A stretch of 17,053 bases of DNA from Leyella stercorea. GTDB lineage: Bacteria > Bacteroidota > Bacteroidia > Bacteroidales > Bacteroidaceae. Shown here one piece after another: positions 5,970 to 12,426 of the stretch. Made by a program: the position numbers and the translations under genes. Numbering within the stretch: position 1 is the first letter of the stretch; each line of letters opens with the position of its first letter. Location of the stretch: NCBI RefSeq assembly GCF_019052365.1, contig NZ_JAHQUY010000066.1:1-17053 (forward strand). Direction: 5' to 3'. The notes under the pieces were generated by a model. It searched no databases and was not told where the DNA came from. It was given only the letters and a program-made list of their open reading frames with translations.

Positions 5970-6430
5970 TGAAACAACTAAATACACTACAAAGCGCGCT
6001 TTTCCTCACGGGAGGCATACTGATGGTAATCGGAGCCGGATGCTTCGTGTTCATGTTCGCACAGCAGATTGTCTGCTGGATATACCTGCTGGGTGCACTG
6101 CTCTTCGCAGCAATGCAGGTGAACCAGGCGTATGAAGGACAGAACCCCACCATCAAGCGACTGAAGAAGATAATGACCTTCGCCGACATCTTCTTCGTGC
6201 TGGCAGGTCTGCTCATGGTAGACAGCGCAAACATGTGGCTCAGAGACTCGTTCTCCGACCCCGTGACATATTTCAACCTCATTTACAACAAGTGGGTGAT
6301 GCTGCTGCTCGCAGCCGCCATCCTCGAGATGTACTCTATGCACCGCATCGCGTCGGAGCTGAAGAAGGAGGAAGCAAAGGAAGACGCCGAAGAGAAGCAG
6401 GAAGAGGCTTCCGCTACAGACAAAGAATAA
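5969..6430 (+). CDS. Four-helix integral membrane protein, function unknown
   Basis: A 153-aa protein with four hydrophobic segments (about 9-30, 35-52, 69-87 and 106-123) and a cytoplasmic-looking, strongly charged tail rich in Glu, Lys and Ala (about 128-153). I recognise no catalytic motif. The start overlaps the stop of the division gene by 1 nt, so the two are almost certainly cotranslated. That suggests, but does not prove, an inner-membrane role connected with division or envelope assembly. It looks like the conserved small membrane proteins of Bacteroidales annotated only as hypothetical. Confidence 0.8.
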   Translation: MKQLNTLQSALFLTGGILMVIGAGCFVFMFAQQIVCWIYLLGALLFAAMQVNQAYEGQNPTIKRLKKIMTFADIFFVLAGLLMVDSANMWLRDSFSDPVTYFNLIYNKWVMLLLAAAILEMYSMHRIASELKKEEAKEDAEEKQEEASATDKE

Positions 6431-6472
6431 AAGAAGACAACAAGAAACCAACATTTTTTTTTAAAACCAAAG

Positions 6473-7267
6473 ATGATGAAGAAGCTACTCTACGCTTTAC
6501 TCGGTATAATAACACTGGCATCGTGCTCCAGCTCGTACAACATTCAGGGATCGTCGAACGTGTCTACGCTCGACGGACGCATGCTCTACCTGAAGGTGCT
6601 TAGCAACAACGACTTCAAGAAGATCGACTCATGCGACGTGGTACACGGCCAGTTCCAGTTCTGCGGAACGTTCGACACGGTACGACTCGCCAATATCTTC
6701 ATGGACGACGAGAGCATACTGCCGCTCGTGATAGAAAGTGGCGACATCACCATCAAGCTCGACAACACTCAGCAGATCGTTAGCGGCACTCCACTCAACG
6801 ACGAGCTGTTCAAGTTCTTCAACAAGTACAACCAACTGAAGAACCAAGAGGTCGAACTGCTGCACACGCACGACCGCGCCATCATGGACGGAAGCGACAT
6901 GGACGCCGTGACACGCAAACTCAACGACGAGGCGATGCGACTCACCGCCGAAGAGGACAAGCTCGTCACAACGTTCGTCACCGAGAACTTCGACAACGTG
7001 CTCGGACCGGGCGTGTTCTTCATGATGACTATCGGCTACCGCTACCCCGAACTCACACCGTGGATAGAGGACATCATGAGCAAGGCTACAGACAAGTTCA
7101 AGAACGACCCGTACGTGAAGGACTTCTATCAGAAGGCGCTCGAGAATCAGGCTATCATGAACGGCATGAAGGACATGAACACAGCGCCTGCCGGCGCAGC
7201 GCCCGCACAGCCGATGCCCGACGGACCGACGCCTAACCAACTGGCGCAGCCTGCTGCTGCCGAGTAA
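6473..7267 (+). CDS. DUF4369-type lipoprotein
   Basis: A 264-aa lipoprotein. The signal peptide ends in a lipobox L-A-S-C with the lipidated Cys at about residue 18, followed by Ser residues. Residues about 22-120 match the DUF4369 style (N-I-Q-G-S, D-G-R-M-L-Y-L-K, a Ser-Cys-D-V-V-x-G-Q-F-Q-F-C-G strand pair, and I-E-S-G-D-I). In many Bacteroidetes proteins this domain precedes a thioredoxin/AhpC domain. Here there is none: the rest is helical and ends in a Pro/Ala-rich tail. Two adjacent ATG codons (6473, 6476) can start it. A run of nine T (6454-6462) lies just upstream in the 42-nt gap; I see no hairpin before it. Family fairly sure, role unknown. Confidence 0.82.
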   Translation: MMKKLLYALLGIITLASCSSSYNIQGSSNVSTLDGRMLYLKVLSNNDFKKIDSCDVVHGQFQFCGTFDTVRLANIFMDDESILPLVIESGDITIKLDNTQQIVSGTPLNDELFKFFNKYNQLKNQEVELLHTHDRAIMDGSDMDAVTRKLNDEAMRLTAEEDKLVTTFVTENFDNVLGPGVFFMMTIGYRYPELTPWIEDIMSKATDKFKNDPYVKDFYQKALENQAIMNGMKDMNTAPAGAAPAQPMPDGPTPNQLAQPAAAE

Positions 7268-7305
7268 CAGCGCTAAACACGATAAATAACTATCATCCAA
7301 GATAT

Positions 7306-8631
7306 ATGAAGACATTAGTATTTGGTGGTAAGCTGGTCAACGAGGGAGCTACTCGCGTAGCATCCGTCGTTGTCGACGGCGACACCATTACAGACATTAT
7401 AGAAGGTACAGAAACACCTCGTGGCGACTACGACAACATCGTGGATGCCACGGGGTGTTTTATTATGCCTGGAGTTATCGACTGCCACGTCCACTTCCGC
7501 GACCCCGGTCTTACAGAGAAGGCGGACATGGAGACAGAGAGCCGCGCTGCGGCTTACGGCGGAGTGACAACCTACTTCGACATGCCGAACACGAAGCCGC
7601 AGACCACGACACTCGAGGCGCTCAACGCAAAGATGAACGACGCCCGAAACAAGTCGCACGTCAACTACGGCTTCTTCATCGGAGCCACCAACGACAACAT
7701 CGACTGCGTGACTGCCATCGACCCGCACCTCGTGCCCGGCATCAAGCTGTTCATGGGTTCGTCTACGGGCAATATGCTCGTAGACCGTCAGGATATACTG
7801 CATGAGCTGTTCGAGAAGGCGAAACTGCCTATCATGGCTCACTGCGAGGACACCGACATCATCAACCGCAACATGAAGCGCGCGCAGGAGCTGTACGGCG
7901 ACGACCCTGCCGTAGAGCATCATCCGGAGATTCGCTCGGAGGAAGCCTGCTACGAATCGACAAAGCGCGCCGTAGCCCTGGCAGAAGAAACCGGCGCCCG
8001 TCTGCATGTGGCTCACATGACCACGGAGCGCGAGCTGCAGCTGTTCGGCACTTCGCCACGCATCACGGCTGAAGCTGTGATAGCCCACCTCGTGTTCACA
8101 CAGGACGACTATGCGCGTCTCGGAACACGCATCAAGTGCAATCCTGCTATCAAGACAGCAACCGACCGCAACGCTCTACGCCACGCTCTCACCGACGGAC
8201 GCATAACGACCATCGGCACCGACCACGCGCCACATCTGCTTAAGGACAAGGAGGGCGGCTGCGCACGCGCCGCTTCGGGTATGCCTATGGTGCAGTTCTC
8301 GCTCGTTACGATGCTCGAACTTGTGGACGAAGGCGTACTCAGCATGGAGCGTCTCGTGGAGCTAATGGCGCACAACCCCGCAAAGCTCTTCGAGGTATCG
8401 AAGCGAGGCTTTGTGCGTAAGGGCTACAAGGCAGACCTCGTGATTGTAAGACCCGACGCTCCGTGGACCGTTACTAAGGAGACTATACAGAGCAAGTGCG
8501 GATGGAGTCCGATGGAGGGTCACACCTACCAGTGGCAGGTGCGCACTACGATGTGCAACGGACACATTATATATAATAATTGGGCATTCGACTCGGCGAG
8601 TCGCGGTGAGGCTGTACGCTTCAGAGAGTAG
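7306..8631 (+). CDS. pyrC: Dihydroorotase (class I)
   Basis: Cytosolic zinc enzyme of the amidohydrolase superfamily that reversibly cyclises carbamoyl-aspartate to dihydroorotate in de novo pyrimidine synthesis. All key residues are visible: H61 and H63 in D-C-H-V-H-F-R-D-P-G, the candidate bridging lysine K147 in G-I-K-L-F-M-G, H179 in A-H-C-E, a histidine in H-V-A-H (234-237), and catalytic D306 in G-T-D-H-A-P-H. The substrate-binding N-T-K-P motif is at 95-98. Length 441 aa is normal for class I. It follows the lipoprotein by 38 nt and precedes the MetH-domain gene by 48 nt. No PyrR or UMP-responsive attenuator is evident. Confidence 0.95.
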   Translation: MKTLVFGGKLVNEGATRVASVVVDGDTITDIIEGTETPRGDYDNIVDATGCFIMPGVIDCHVHFRDPGLTEKADMETESRAAAYGGVTTYFDMPNTKPQTTTLEALNAKMNDARNKSHVNYGFFIGATNDNIDCVTAIDPHLVPGIKLFMGSSTGNMLVDRQDILHELFEKAKLPIMAHCEDTDIINRNMKRAQELYGDDPAVEHHPEIRSEEACYESTKRAVALAEETGARLHVAHMTTERELQLFGTSPRITAEAVIAHLVFTQDDYARLGTRIKCNPAIKTATDRNALRHALTDGRITTIGTDHAPHLLKDKEGGCARAASGMPMVQFSLVTMLELVDEGVLSMERLVELMAHNPAKLFEVSKRGFVRKGYKADLVIVRPDAPWTVTKETIQSKCGWSPMEGHTYQWQVRTTMCNGHIIYNNWAFDSASRGEAVRFRE

Positions 8632-8679
8632 GTTCAAGCAGGATTTATATAAATAGAAAAACAATTCAGGTAACTAACG

Positions 8680-9480
8680 ATGTTGAAATACACCGACTAC
8701 AACATCTCTACGCTGCGCCCGTACATCAACTGGATATACTTCTTCTTCGCCTGGGGACTGTCGGGCAAGCCGCAGGAGGCGAAGGACAAGATGCGGGCGG
8801 AGGCTGAACAGATGCTCGACCGCTTGGAGAAGCGCTACAGAACGCACGCTGCTTTCGGGTTGTTCGACGCCAACAGCGACAGCGACGATATCCTTATCGG
8901 CGATGTGCGCATGCCTATGCTGCGCCAACAGCATCCTACTCGGAAGGGCGAACCTAACCTTTCGCTCGCCGACTTCATACGTCCGCTGTCTTCGGGCGTG
9001 AAAGACCGCATCGGAGTGTTCGCCACAACGGTCGACTTGGCGTTGGAGCACGACTTTCTTGCCGACGACTACCAGCGTATGCTGGCGCAGACACTCGCCG
9101 ACCGACTCGCTGAAGCCACGGCTGAGGTGTTTCACATGGAGGTGAGACGGGCGATTTGGGGATATGCTCCCGACGAGAATCTGTCGGTAGCCGAACTCTT
9201 GCGCGAGGACTTCCAAGGCATTCGTCCGGCTGTGGGCTATCCGTCGATGCCCGACACAAGCGTCAACTTCATCATCGACCGGCTTATCGACCTCAAGCGG
9301 ATTGGCATCCGGCTCACAGAGAGTGGCGCCATGAAGCCTCATGCGTCGGTTTCGGGACTGATGTTCGCACACCCGAAGGCGCACTACTTCGAGCTTGGAC
9401 GCATCGGCGAAGACCAACTGCGCGATTATGCCCGACGACGCGGACTGCCGGTTGAACTGATTCGCCGATTCTTGAAGTAG
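8680..9480 (+). CDS. Stand-alone MetH reactivation (SAM-binding) domain protein
   Basis: A 266-aa protein corresponding to the C-terminal reactivation domain of cobalamin-dependent methionine synthase, here as a separate gene. Matches run along the whole length: Y-I-N-W near 15-18 with an aromatic-rich stretch, G-L-F-D-A-N (60-65), L-A-D-F-I (96-100), L-A-D-R-L-A-E-A (139-146), W-G-Y-A-P-D-E-N-L-S (160-169), G-I-R-P-A-V-G-Y-P (180-188, the SAM-binding core), L-T-E-S-G-A-M (212-218), A-S-V-S-G (222-226) and D-Y-A-R-R-R-G (249-255). In the fused enzyme this domain binds SAM to remethylate oxidised cob(II)alamin, using electrons from flavodoxin. It should work in trans with a MetH encoded elsewhere that lacks the domain. 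The position before ASVSG has His221 where the E. coli protein has Gly. Nothing next to it is folate- or B12-related. Confidence 0.88.
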   Translation: MLKYTDYNISTLRPYINWIYFFFAWGLSGKPQEAKDKMRAEAEQMLDRLEKRYRTHAAFGLFDANSDSDDILIGDVRMPMLRQQHPTRKGEPNLSLADFIRPLSSGVKDRIGVFATTVDLALEHDFLADDYQRMLAQTLADRLAEATAEVFHMEVRRAIWGYAPDENLSVAELLREDFQGIRPAVGYPSMPDTSVNFIIDRLIDLKRIGIRLTESGAMKPHASVSGLMFAHPKAHYFELGRIGEDQLRDYARRRGLPVELIRRFLK

Positions 9481-9491
9481 AATGCAGGACA

Positions 9492-9550
9492 ACGGTTCGG
9501 TCCGAACTGTTATAAATTCAATAGAAACGGTTGCGGGTTCAATAGTAACG
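9492..9550 (+). promoter_or_regulatory. Palindrome plus two spaced direct repeats upstream of the phosphoesterase
   Basis: In the 97-nt gap before the phosphoesterase ATG there is a 19-bp near-perfect palindrome, ACGGTTCGG (9492-9500), T, CCGAACTGT (9502-9510). Two 13-bp direct repeats follow, TTCAATAGAAACG (9517-9529) and TTCAATAGTAACG (9538-9550), with starts 21 bp apart, two helical turns. The set looks like an operator region, but no regulator is known and the role is inferred. Confidence 0.4.
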
Positions 9551-9577
9551 AAGCAATCGAAAGTAAAGTTTAAAACA

Positions 9578-10741
9578 ATGATAGCAAGAATATCAATACT
9601 CATACTGCTGCTCACGCTGCTGCCCGACCTGTACATCTACATGCGCTATCTGCGCCAACGCAGAGACATAACGCTGTGGATGCGCCTGTTGTGGTGGGTG
9701 CCGGGAGCCGCTATGCTTGCATGCACAGCTGCCTACTCTATGATGCGCAACTTCGCGCCGAATAACCTCACGTTCTTCAACGTGTATCTGTTCATGATAG
9801 GTCTGCTCATCGTGCCGAAGGTGATTTTCACCCTGGCTTCGCTTGCAGGCATGGCTGTGAAGCGACTGCTGAAGCAGCGCAAGAACTGGGGCAACCACAC
9901 AGGATTGGTTCTTGTGCTCGGATGGTTATACGTGTTGTTCATGGGAACGATGGTAGGACCCGACCAGCTGCACGTGAAGCGCGTCACACTCGAGTTCGAC
10001 AACCTGCCGCAAGCCTTCAACGGCTACCGCATAGTGCAGATCTCGGACATGCACCTCGGCTCGATGAAGCAGGAGTTCGCACGGCGCATAGTGGCGCAGG
10101 TGAACGAACTGCATCCCGACGCGCTGCTCTTCACGGGCGACTTGCTCAACATGCGTCCGCAGGAGGCTGTGAGCTTCACGGCCACGCTGATACATCTGCA
10201 TCCTGTCGACGGCATCTTCTCGGTTCTCGGCAACCACGACTACGCCGACTACGTGAAGACTGCCACCGCAGAGCAGAGAAGTGAAATGGAACGCCTGACG
10301 CGCTCGCTGGAAGGTTCGATGAACTGGGACTTGCTGCTCAACGAACGCCGCATACTGCGCCGCGGAGCCGACTCTATAGTGATAGCAGGAACTGAGAACG
10401 ACGGACGCCCGCCGTTCCCTGCGAAGGCAGATTATCGCAAGGCGCTGCACGGCATATCGCCGAAGTCGTTCGTCATCATGATGCAGCACGACCCGTCGGC
10501 TTGGCGCCGACACATTCTGCCGCAGTGCAACGCGCAACTTACGCTGAGCGGACATACGCACGGCGGACAGCTCTCGTTGTTCGGCTGGCGACCAACAAGC
10601 ATCGTGAACACAGAAGATGCCGGACTCTACAAAGAGGGCAACCGCTATCTGTATGTGTCTACAGGCGTTGGCGCCTTCATACCATTCCGCTTCCACATGA
10701 AGCCGGAGGTTGTGGAAATCACGTTAAAAGTAAAAAAGTAA
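9578..10741 (+). CDS. Membrane-anchored metallophosphoesterase
   Basis: A 387-aa calcineurin-like phosphoesterase. The N-terminal 125 residues hold about four hydrophobic helices (1-20, 37-55, 68-92, 108-125). The catalytic domain then carries all dimetal motifs: S-D-M-H (156-159), G-D-L-L-N (187-191), G-N-H-D (218-221), H304 in Q-H-D-P, and G-H-T-H-G-G-Q (325-331). The layout matches the YkuE/YaeI-like group, some of which act on lipid-linked pyrophosphates; the substrate here is unknown. The frame opens at an ATG at 9482, directly after the previous stop, but the ATG at 9578 begins immediately with a membrane helix and leaves the palindrome outside the gene, so I prefer it. The last codons (L-K-V-K-K-stop) lie in an 8-bp repeat. 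The acyltransferase follows after 6 nt. Confidence 0.85.
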   Translation: MIARISILILLLTLLPDLYIYMRYLRQRRDITLWMRLLWWVPGAAMLACTAAYSMMRNFAPNNLTFFNVYLFMIGLLIVPKVIFTLASLAGMAVKRLLKQRKNWGNHTGLVLVLGWLYVLFMGTMVGPDQLHVKRVTLEFDNLPQAFNGYRIVQISDMHLGSMKQEFARRIVAQVNELHPDALLFTGDLLNMRPQEAVSFTATLIHLHPVDGIFSVLGNHDYADYVKTATAEQRSEMERLTRSLEGSMNWDLLLNERRILRRGADSIVIAGTENDGRPPFPAKADYRKALHGISPKSFVIMMQHDPSAWRRHILPQCNAQLTLSGHTHGGQLSLFGWRPTSIVNTEDAGLYKEGNRYLYVSTGVGAFIPFRFHMKPEVVEITLKVKK

Positions 10742-10745
10742 AAAG
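10723..10745 (+). repeat. GTAAAAAN octamer repeat across the phosphoesterase stop codon
   Basis: Units GTTAAAA (10723-10729), GTAAAAAA (10730-10737) and GTAAAAAG (10738-10745) run across the 3' end of the gene. The stop TAA (10739-10741) is supplied by the third unit. A closely similar tract lies at the 3' end of mfd (16042-16065). Confidence 0.65.
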
Positions 10746-10747
10746 CA

Positions 10748-11506
10748 ATGAAATATCTGTATCGTACATACCAACTCCTGATAGCTCTTCCCTTGATAGC
10801 TATCTATACCGTCATAACAAGTCTGATGGTGATAATAGGTTGCTCATTGGGCAACGGCCACTTCTGGGGCTACTATCCTGGCAAGTGGTGGGCACAGTTC
10901 ATCATACGCATACTCATGCTGCCGGTGAAGGTTGAAGGACGCGAGAATCTTGTGAAAGGACAGTCGTACGTGTTCGTAGCCAACCACCAGGGAGCGTTCG
11001 ACATCTTCCTCATCTACGGCTTCCTGTGCCGCAACTTCAAGTGGATGATGAAGCGCCAGCTACGCCAGATGCCGTTCGTAGGCAAGGCGTGCGAGGCTGC
11101 TCACCACATCTTCGTAGACAAGCGCGGCGCAAGCAAGATACGCGCCACATACGACAGCGCACGACAGACGCTGCAGGGCGGCATGTCGCTCGTTGTATTC
11201 CCCGAGGGAGCGCGCACGTTCACCGGACACATGGGCGTATTCAAGCGTGGCGCATTCATGCTCGCCGACGACATCGAACTGCCCGTAGTGCCGCTCACCA
11301 TCAACGGCTCGTTCGACGTCATGCCTCGTACACGCGACATGAAGTGGGTGGTATGGCATCCGCTGCGCCTCACTATCCACAAACCGATACAGCCTATTGG
11401 CAAGAGTGCAGACAACATCAAGTATCTTGAAGAGGAGAGCTACAAGGTGGTGATGAGCGGACTTGAGGAGAAATATCAAGGTTTTGTAGAGAATCCCGAC
11501 CAGTAA
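10748..11506 (+). CDS. 1-acyl-sn-glycerol-3-phosphate acyltransferase (PlsC family)
   Basis: A 252-aa inner-membrane acyltransferase expected to convert lysophosphatidate to phosphatidate. An N-terminal hydrophobic helix spans about 8-32. The catalytic block I is N-H-Q-G-A-F-D with H80 and D85 (the HX4D pair), block II is around K-R-Q-L-R-Q-M-P-F (102-110), block III is F-P-E-G-A-R-T (151-157), and block IV is V-P-L-T-I-N-G-S (181-188). The sequence I-F-V-D-K-R (121-126) is also typical. It starts 6 nt after the phosphoesterase, so the two are surely cotranscribed, which hints that the phosphoesterase also serves envelope lipids. Related acyltransferases for ornithine lipids share these motifs, so substrate is probable, not certain. 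Confidence 0.9.
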   Translation: MKYLYRTYQLLIALPLIAIYTVITSLMVIIGCSLGNGHFWGYYPGKWWAQFIIRILMLPVKVEGRENLVKGQSYVFVANHQGAFDIFLIYGFLCRNFKWMMKRQLRQMPFVGKACEAAHHIFVDKRGASKIRATYDSARQTLQGGMSLVVFPEGARTFTGHMGVFKRGAFMLADDIELPVVPLTINGSFDVMPRTRDMKWVVWHPLRLTIHKPIQPIGKSADNIKYLEEESYKVVMSGLEEKYQGFVENPDQ

Positions 11507-11543
11507 CACGCATAAAAACACGTTTTTTAACGCAACAAGCGCA

Positions 11544-11571
11544 CTTGTGTCGAATACATTTCGTACATTTG
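11544..11571 (+). promoter_or_regulatory. Promoter of the glycosyltransferase-mfd unit
   Basis: TACATTTG at 11564-11571 matches the Bacteroidetes -7 consensus exactly. CTTG at 11544-11547 is a three-of-four -33 match, with a slightly short 16-nt spacing. The inferred start point near 11578 coincides with the first base of the repeat tract that makes up the leader. Confidence 0.55.
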
Positions 11572-11577
11572 CATTTT

Positions 11578-11633
11578 AGTTGACCAGTTGACAAGTAAAC
11601 GAGTTACAAGTAGACGAGTTACGAGTTGACAAT
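11578..11633 (+). repeat. 7/8-bp repeat tract forming the glycosyltransferase leader
   Basis: Degenerate units AGTTGACC, AGTTGAC, AAGTAAAC, GAGTTAC, AAGTAGAC, GAGTTAC, GAGTTGAC run head to tail from 11578. On the opposite strand they read as AACTC/TACTTG-type units, related to the AACTC heptamers inside mfd but in reverse orientation. The tract fills the leader between the presumed transcript start and the ATG at 11659. Confidence 0.8.
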
Positions 11634-11658
11634 GTAAAACCATTTCAACAGCAAGACT

Positions 11659-12408
11659 ATGAACAAAAGCGACAGTATCGTAATCATACCGACATATAAC
11701 GAGAAGGAGAACATCGAGAAGATAATACGCGCGGTGTTCGCACTTGAGAAGTGTTTCCACATTCTTGTAATCGACGACGGCAGTCCCGACGGCACCGCAG
11801 CCATCGTGAAGCGCCTCATCAGCGACGAGTTCGCCGACCGCCTCTTCATCCTCGAGCGTAGCGGCAAGCTGGGCCTCGGCACAGCCTACATCACAGGCTT
11901 CAAGTGGGCGCTTGAGCACGGCTACGACTACATCTTCGAGATGGACGCCGACTTCTCTCACGACCCCAACGACCTGCCGCGCCTCTACAGCGCCTGCCAC
12001 GACGAGGGCTACGACGTGGCTATCGGTTCGCGCTACGTGAGCGGCGTGAACGTTGTCAACTGGCCTATCGGCCGCGTGCTTATGAGCTACTTCGCTTCGA
12101 AGTACGTGCGCATGGTTACGGGCTTCAAGGTGCACGACACCACAGCCGGCTTCAAGTGCTACCGCCGCTGCGTGCTCTCGTCTATCGACCTCGACAAGAT
12201 CCGCTTCAAGGGCTACGCCTTCCAGATAGAGATGAAGTTCACGGCTTACAAGATGGGCTACAAGATAAAGGAGGTGCCGGTAATCTTCGTCAACCGTCGC
12301 GAGGGCGTTAGCAAGATGAGCGGCGGCATCTTCGGCGAAGCCTTCTTCGGCGTGATGCGACTCAGATGGGACGGCTGGTTCAGAAAGTATCCTGAGGCGA
12401 AACACTAA
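11659..12408 (+). CDS. GT2 glycosyltransferase, polyprenol-phosphate mannosyltransferase-like
   Basis: A 249-aa GT-A-fold enzyme of the dolichol/polyprenol-phosphate mannose synthase group, which loads a sugar from a nucleotide donor onto a polyprenyl phosphate at the inner face of the membrane. Visible motifs are I-I-P-T-Y-N-E-K-E-N-I (9-19), D-D-G-S-P-D-G-T (39-46), the metal-binding D-A-D (96-98) followed by F-S-H-D-P, G-S-R-Y near 126, and a C-terminal N-R-R-E-G-x-S-K-M-S. It has only the catalytic domain and no C-terminal membrane helices, as in the soluble DPM1 type. Mannose is the likely but unproven sugar. It ends 18 nt before mfd, and a terminator-like hairpin begins 51 nt after its stop, inside mfd. 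Confidence 0.9.
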   Translation: MNKSDSIVIIPTYNEKENIEKIIRAVFALEKCFHILVIDDGSPDGTAAIVKRLISDEFADRLFILERSGKLGLGTAYITGFKWALEHGYDYIFEMDADFSHDPNDLPRLYSACHDEGYDVAIGSRYVSGVNVVNWPIGRVLMSYFASKYVRMVTGFKVHDTTAGFKCYRRCVLSSIDLDKIRFKGYAFQIEMKFTAYKMGYKIKEVPVIFVNRREGVSKMSGGIFGEAFFGVMRLRWDGWFRKYPEAKH

Positions 12409-12426
12409 ACCACCCACCCTATTCCT

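Noticed and set aside
6454..6462. Run of nine T as a terminator before the lipoprotein gene
   Set aside because: No hairpin precedes it, and it is followed by A-rich sequence and a closely spaced gene. It may vary in length, but I cannot show it.
683..8577. ACATTATATATAA present three times (683-695 reversed, near 5618, near 8565)
   Set aside because: Two copies are codons for I-I-Y in unrelated genes and the motif is simple alternating AT; probably coincidence.
9482..9577. Extended N-terminus of the phosphoesterase from the ATG at 9482
   Set aside because: The extra 32 residues are hydrophilic and unlike the membrane-helix start expected, and the DNA carries a palindrome and direct repeats typical of a non-coding region.
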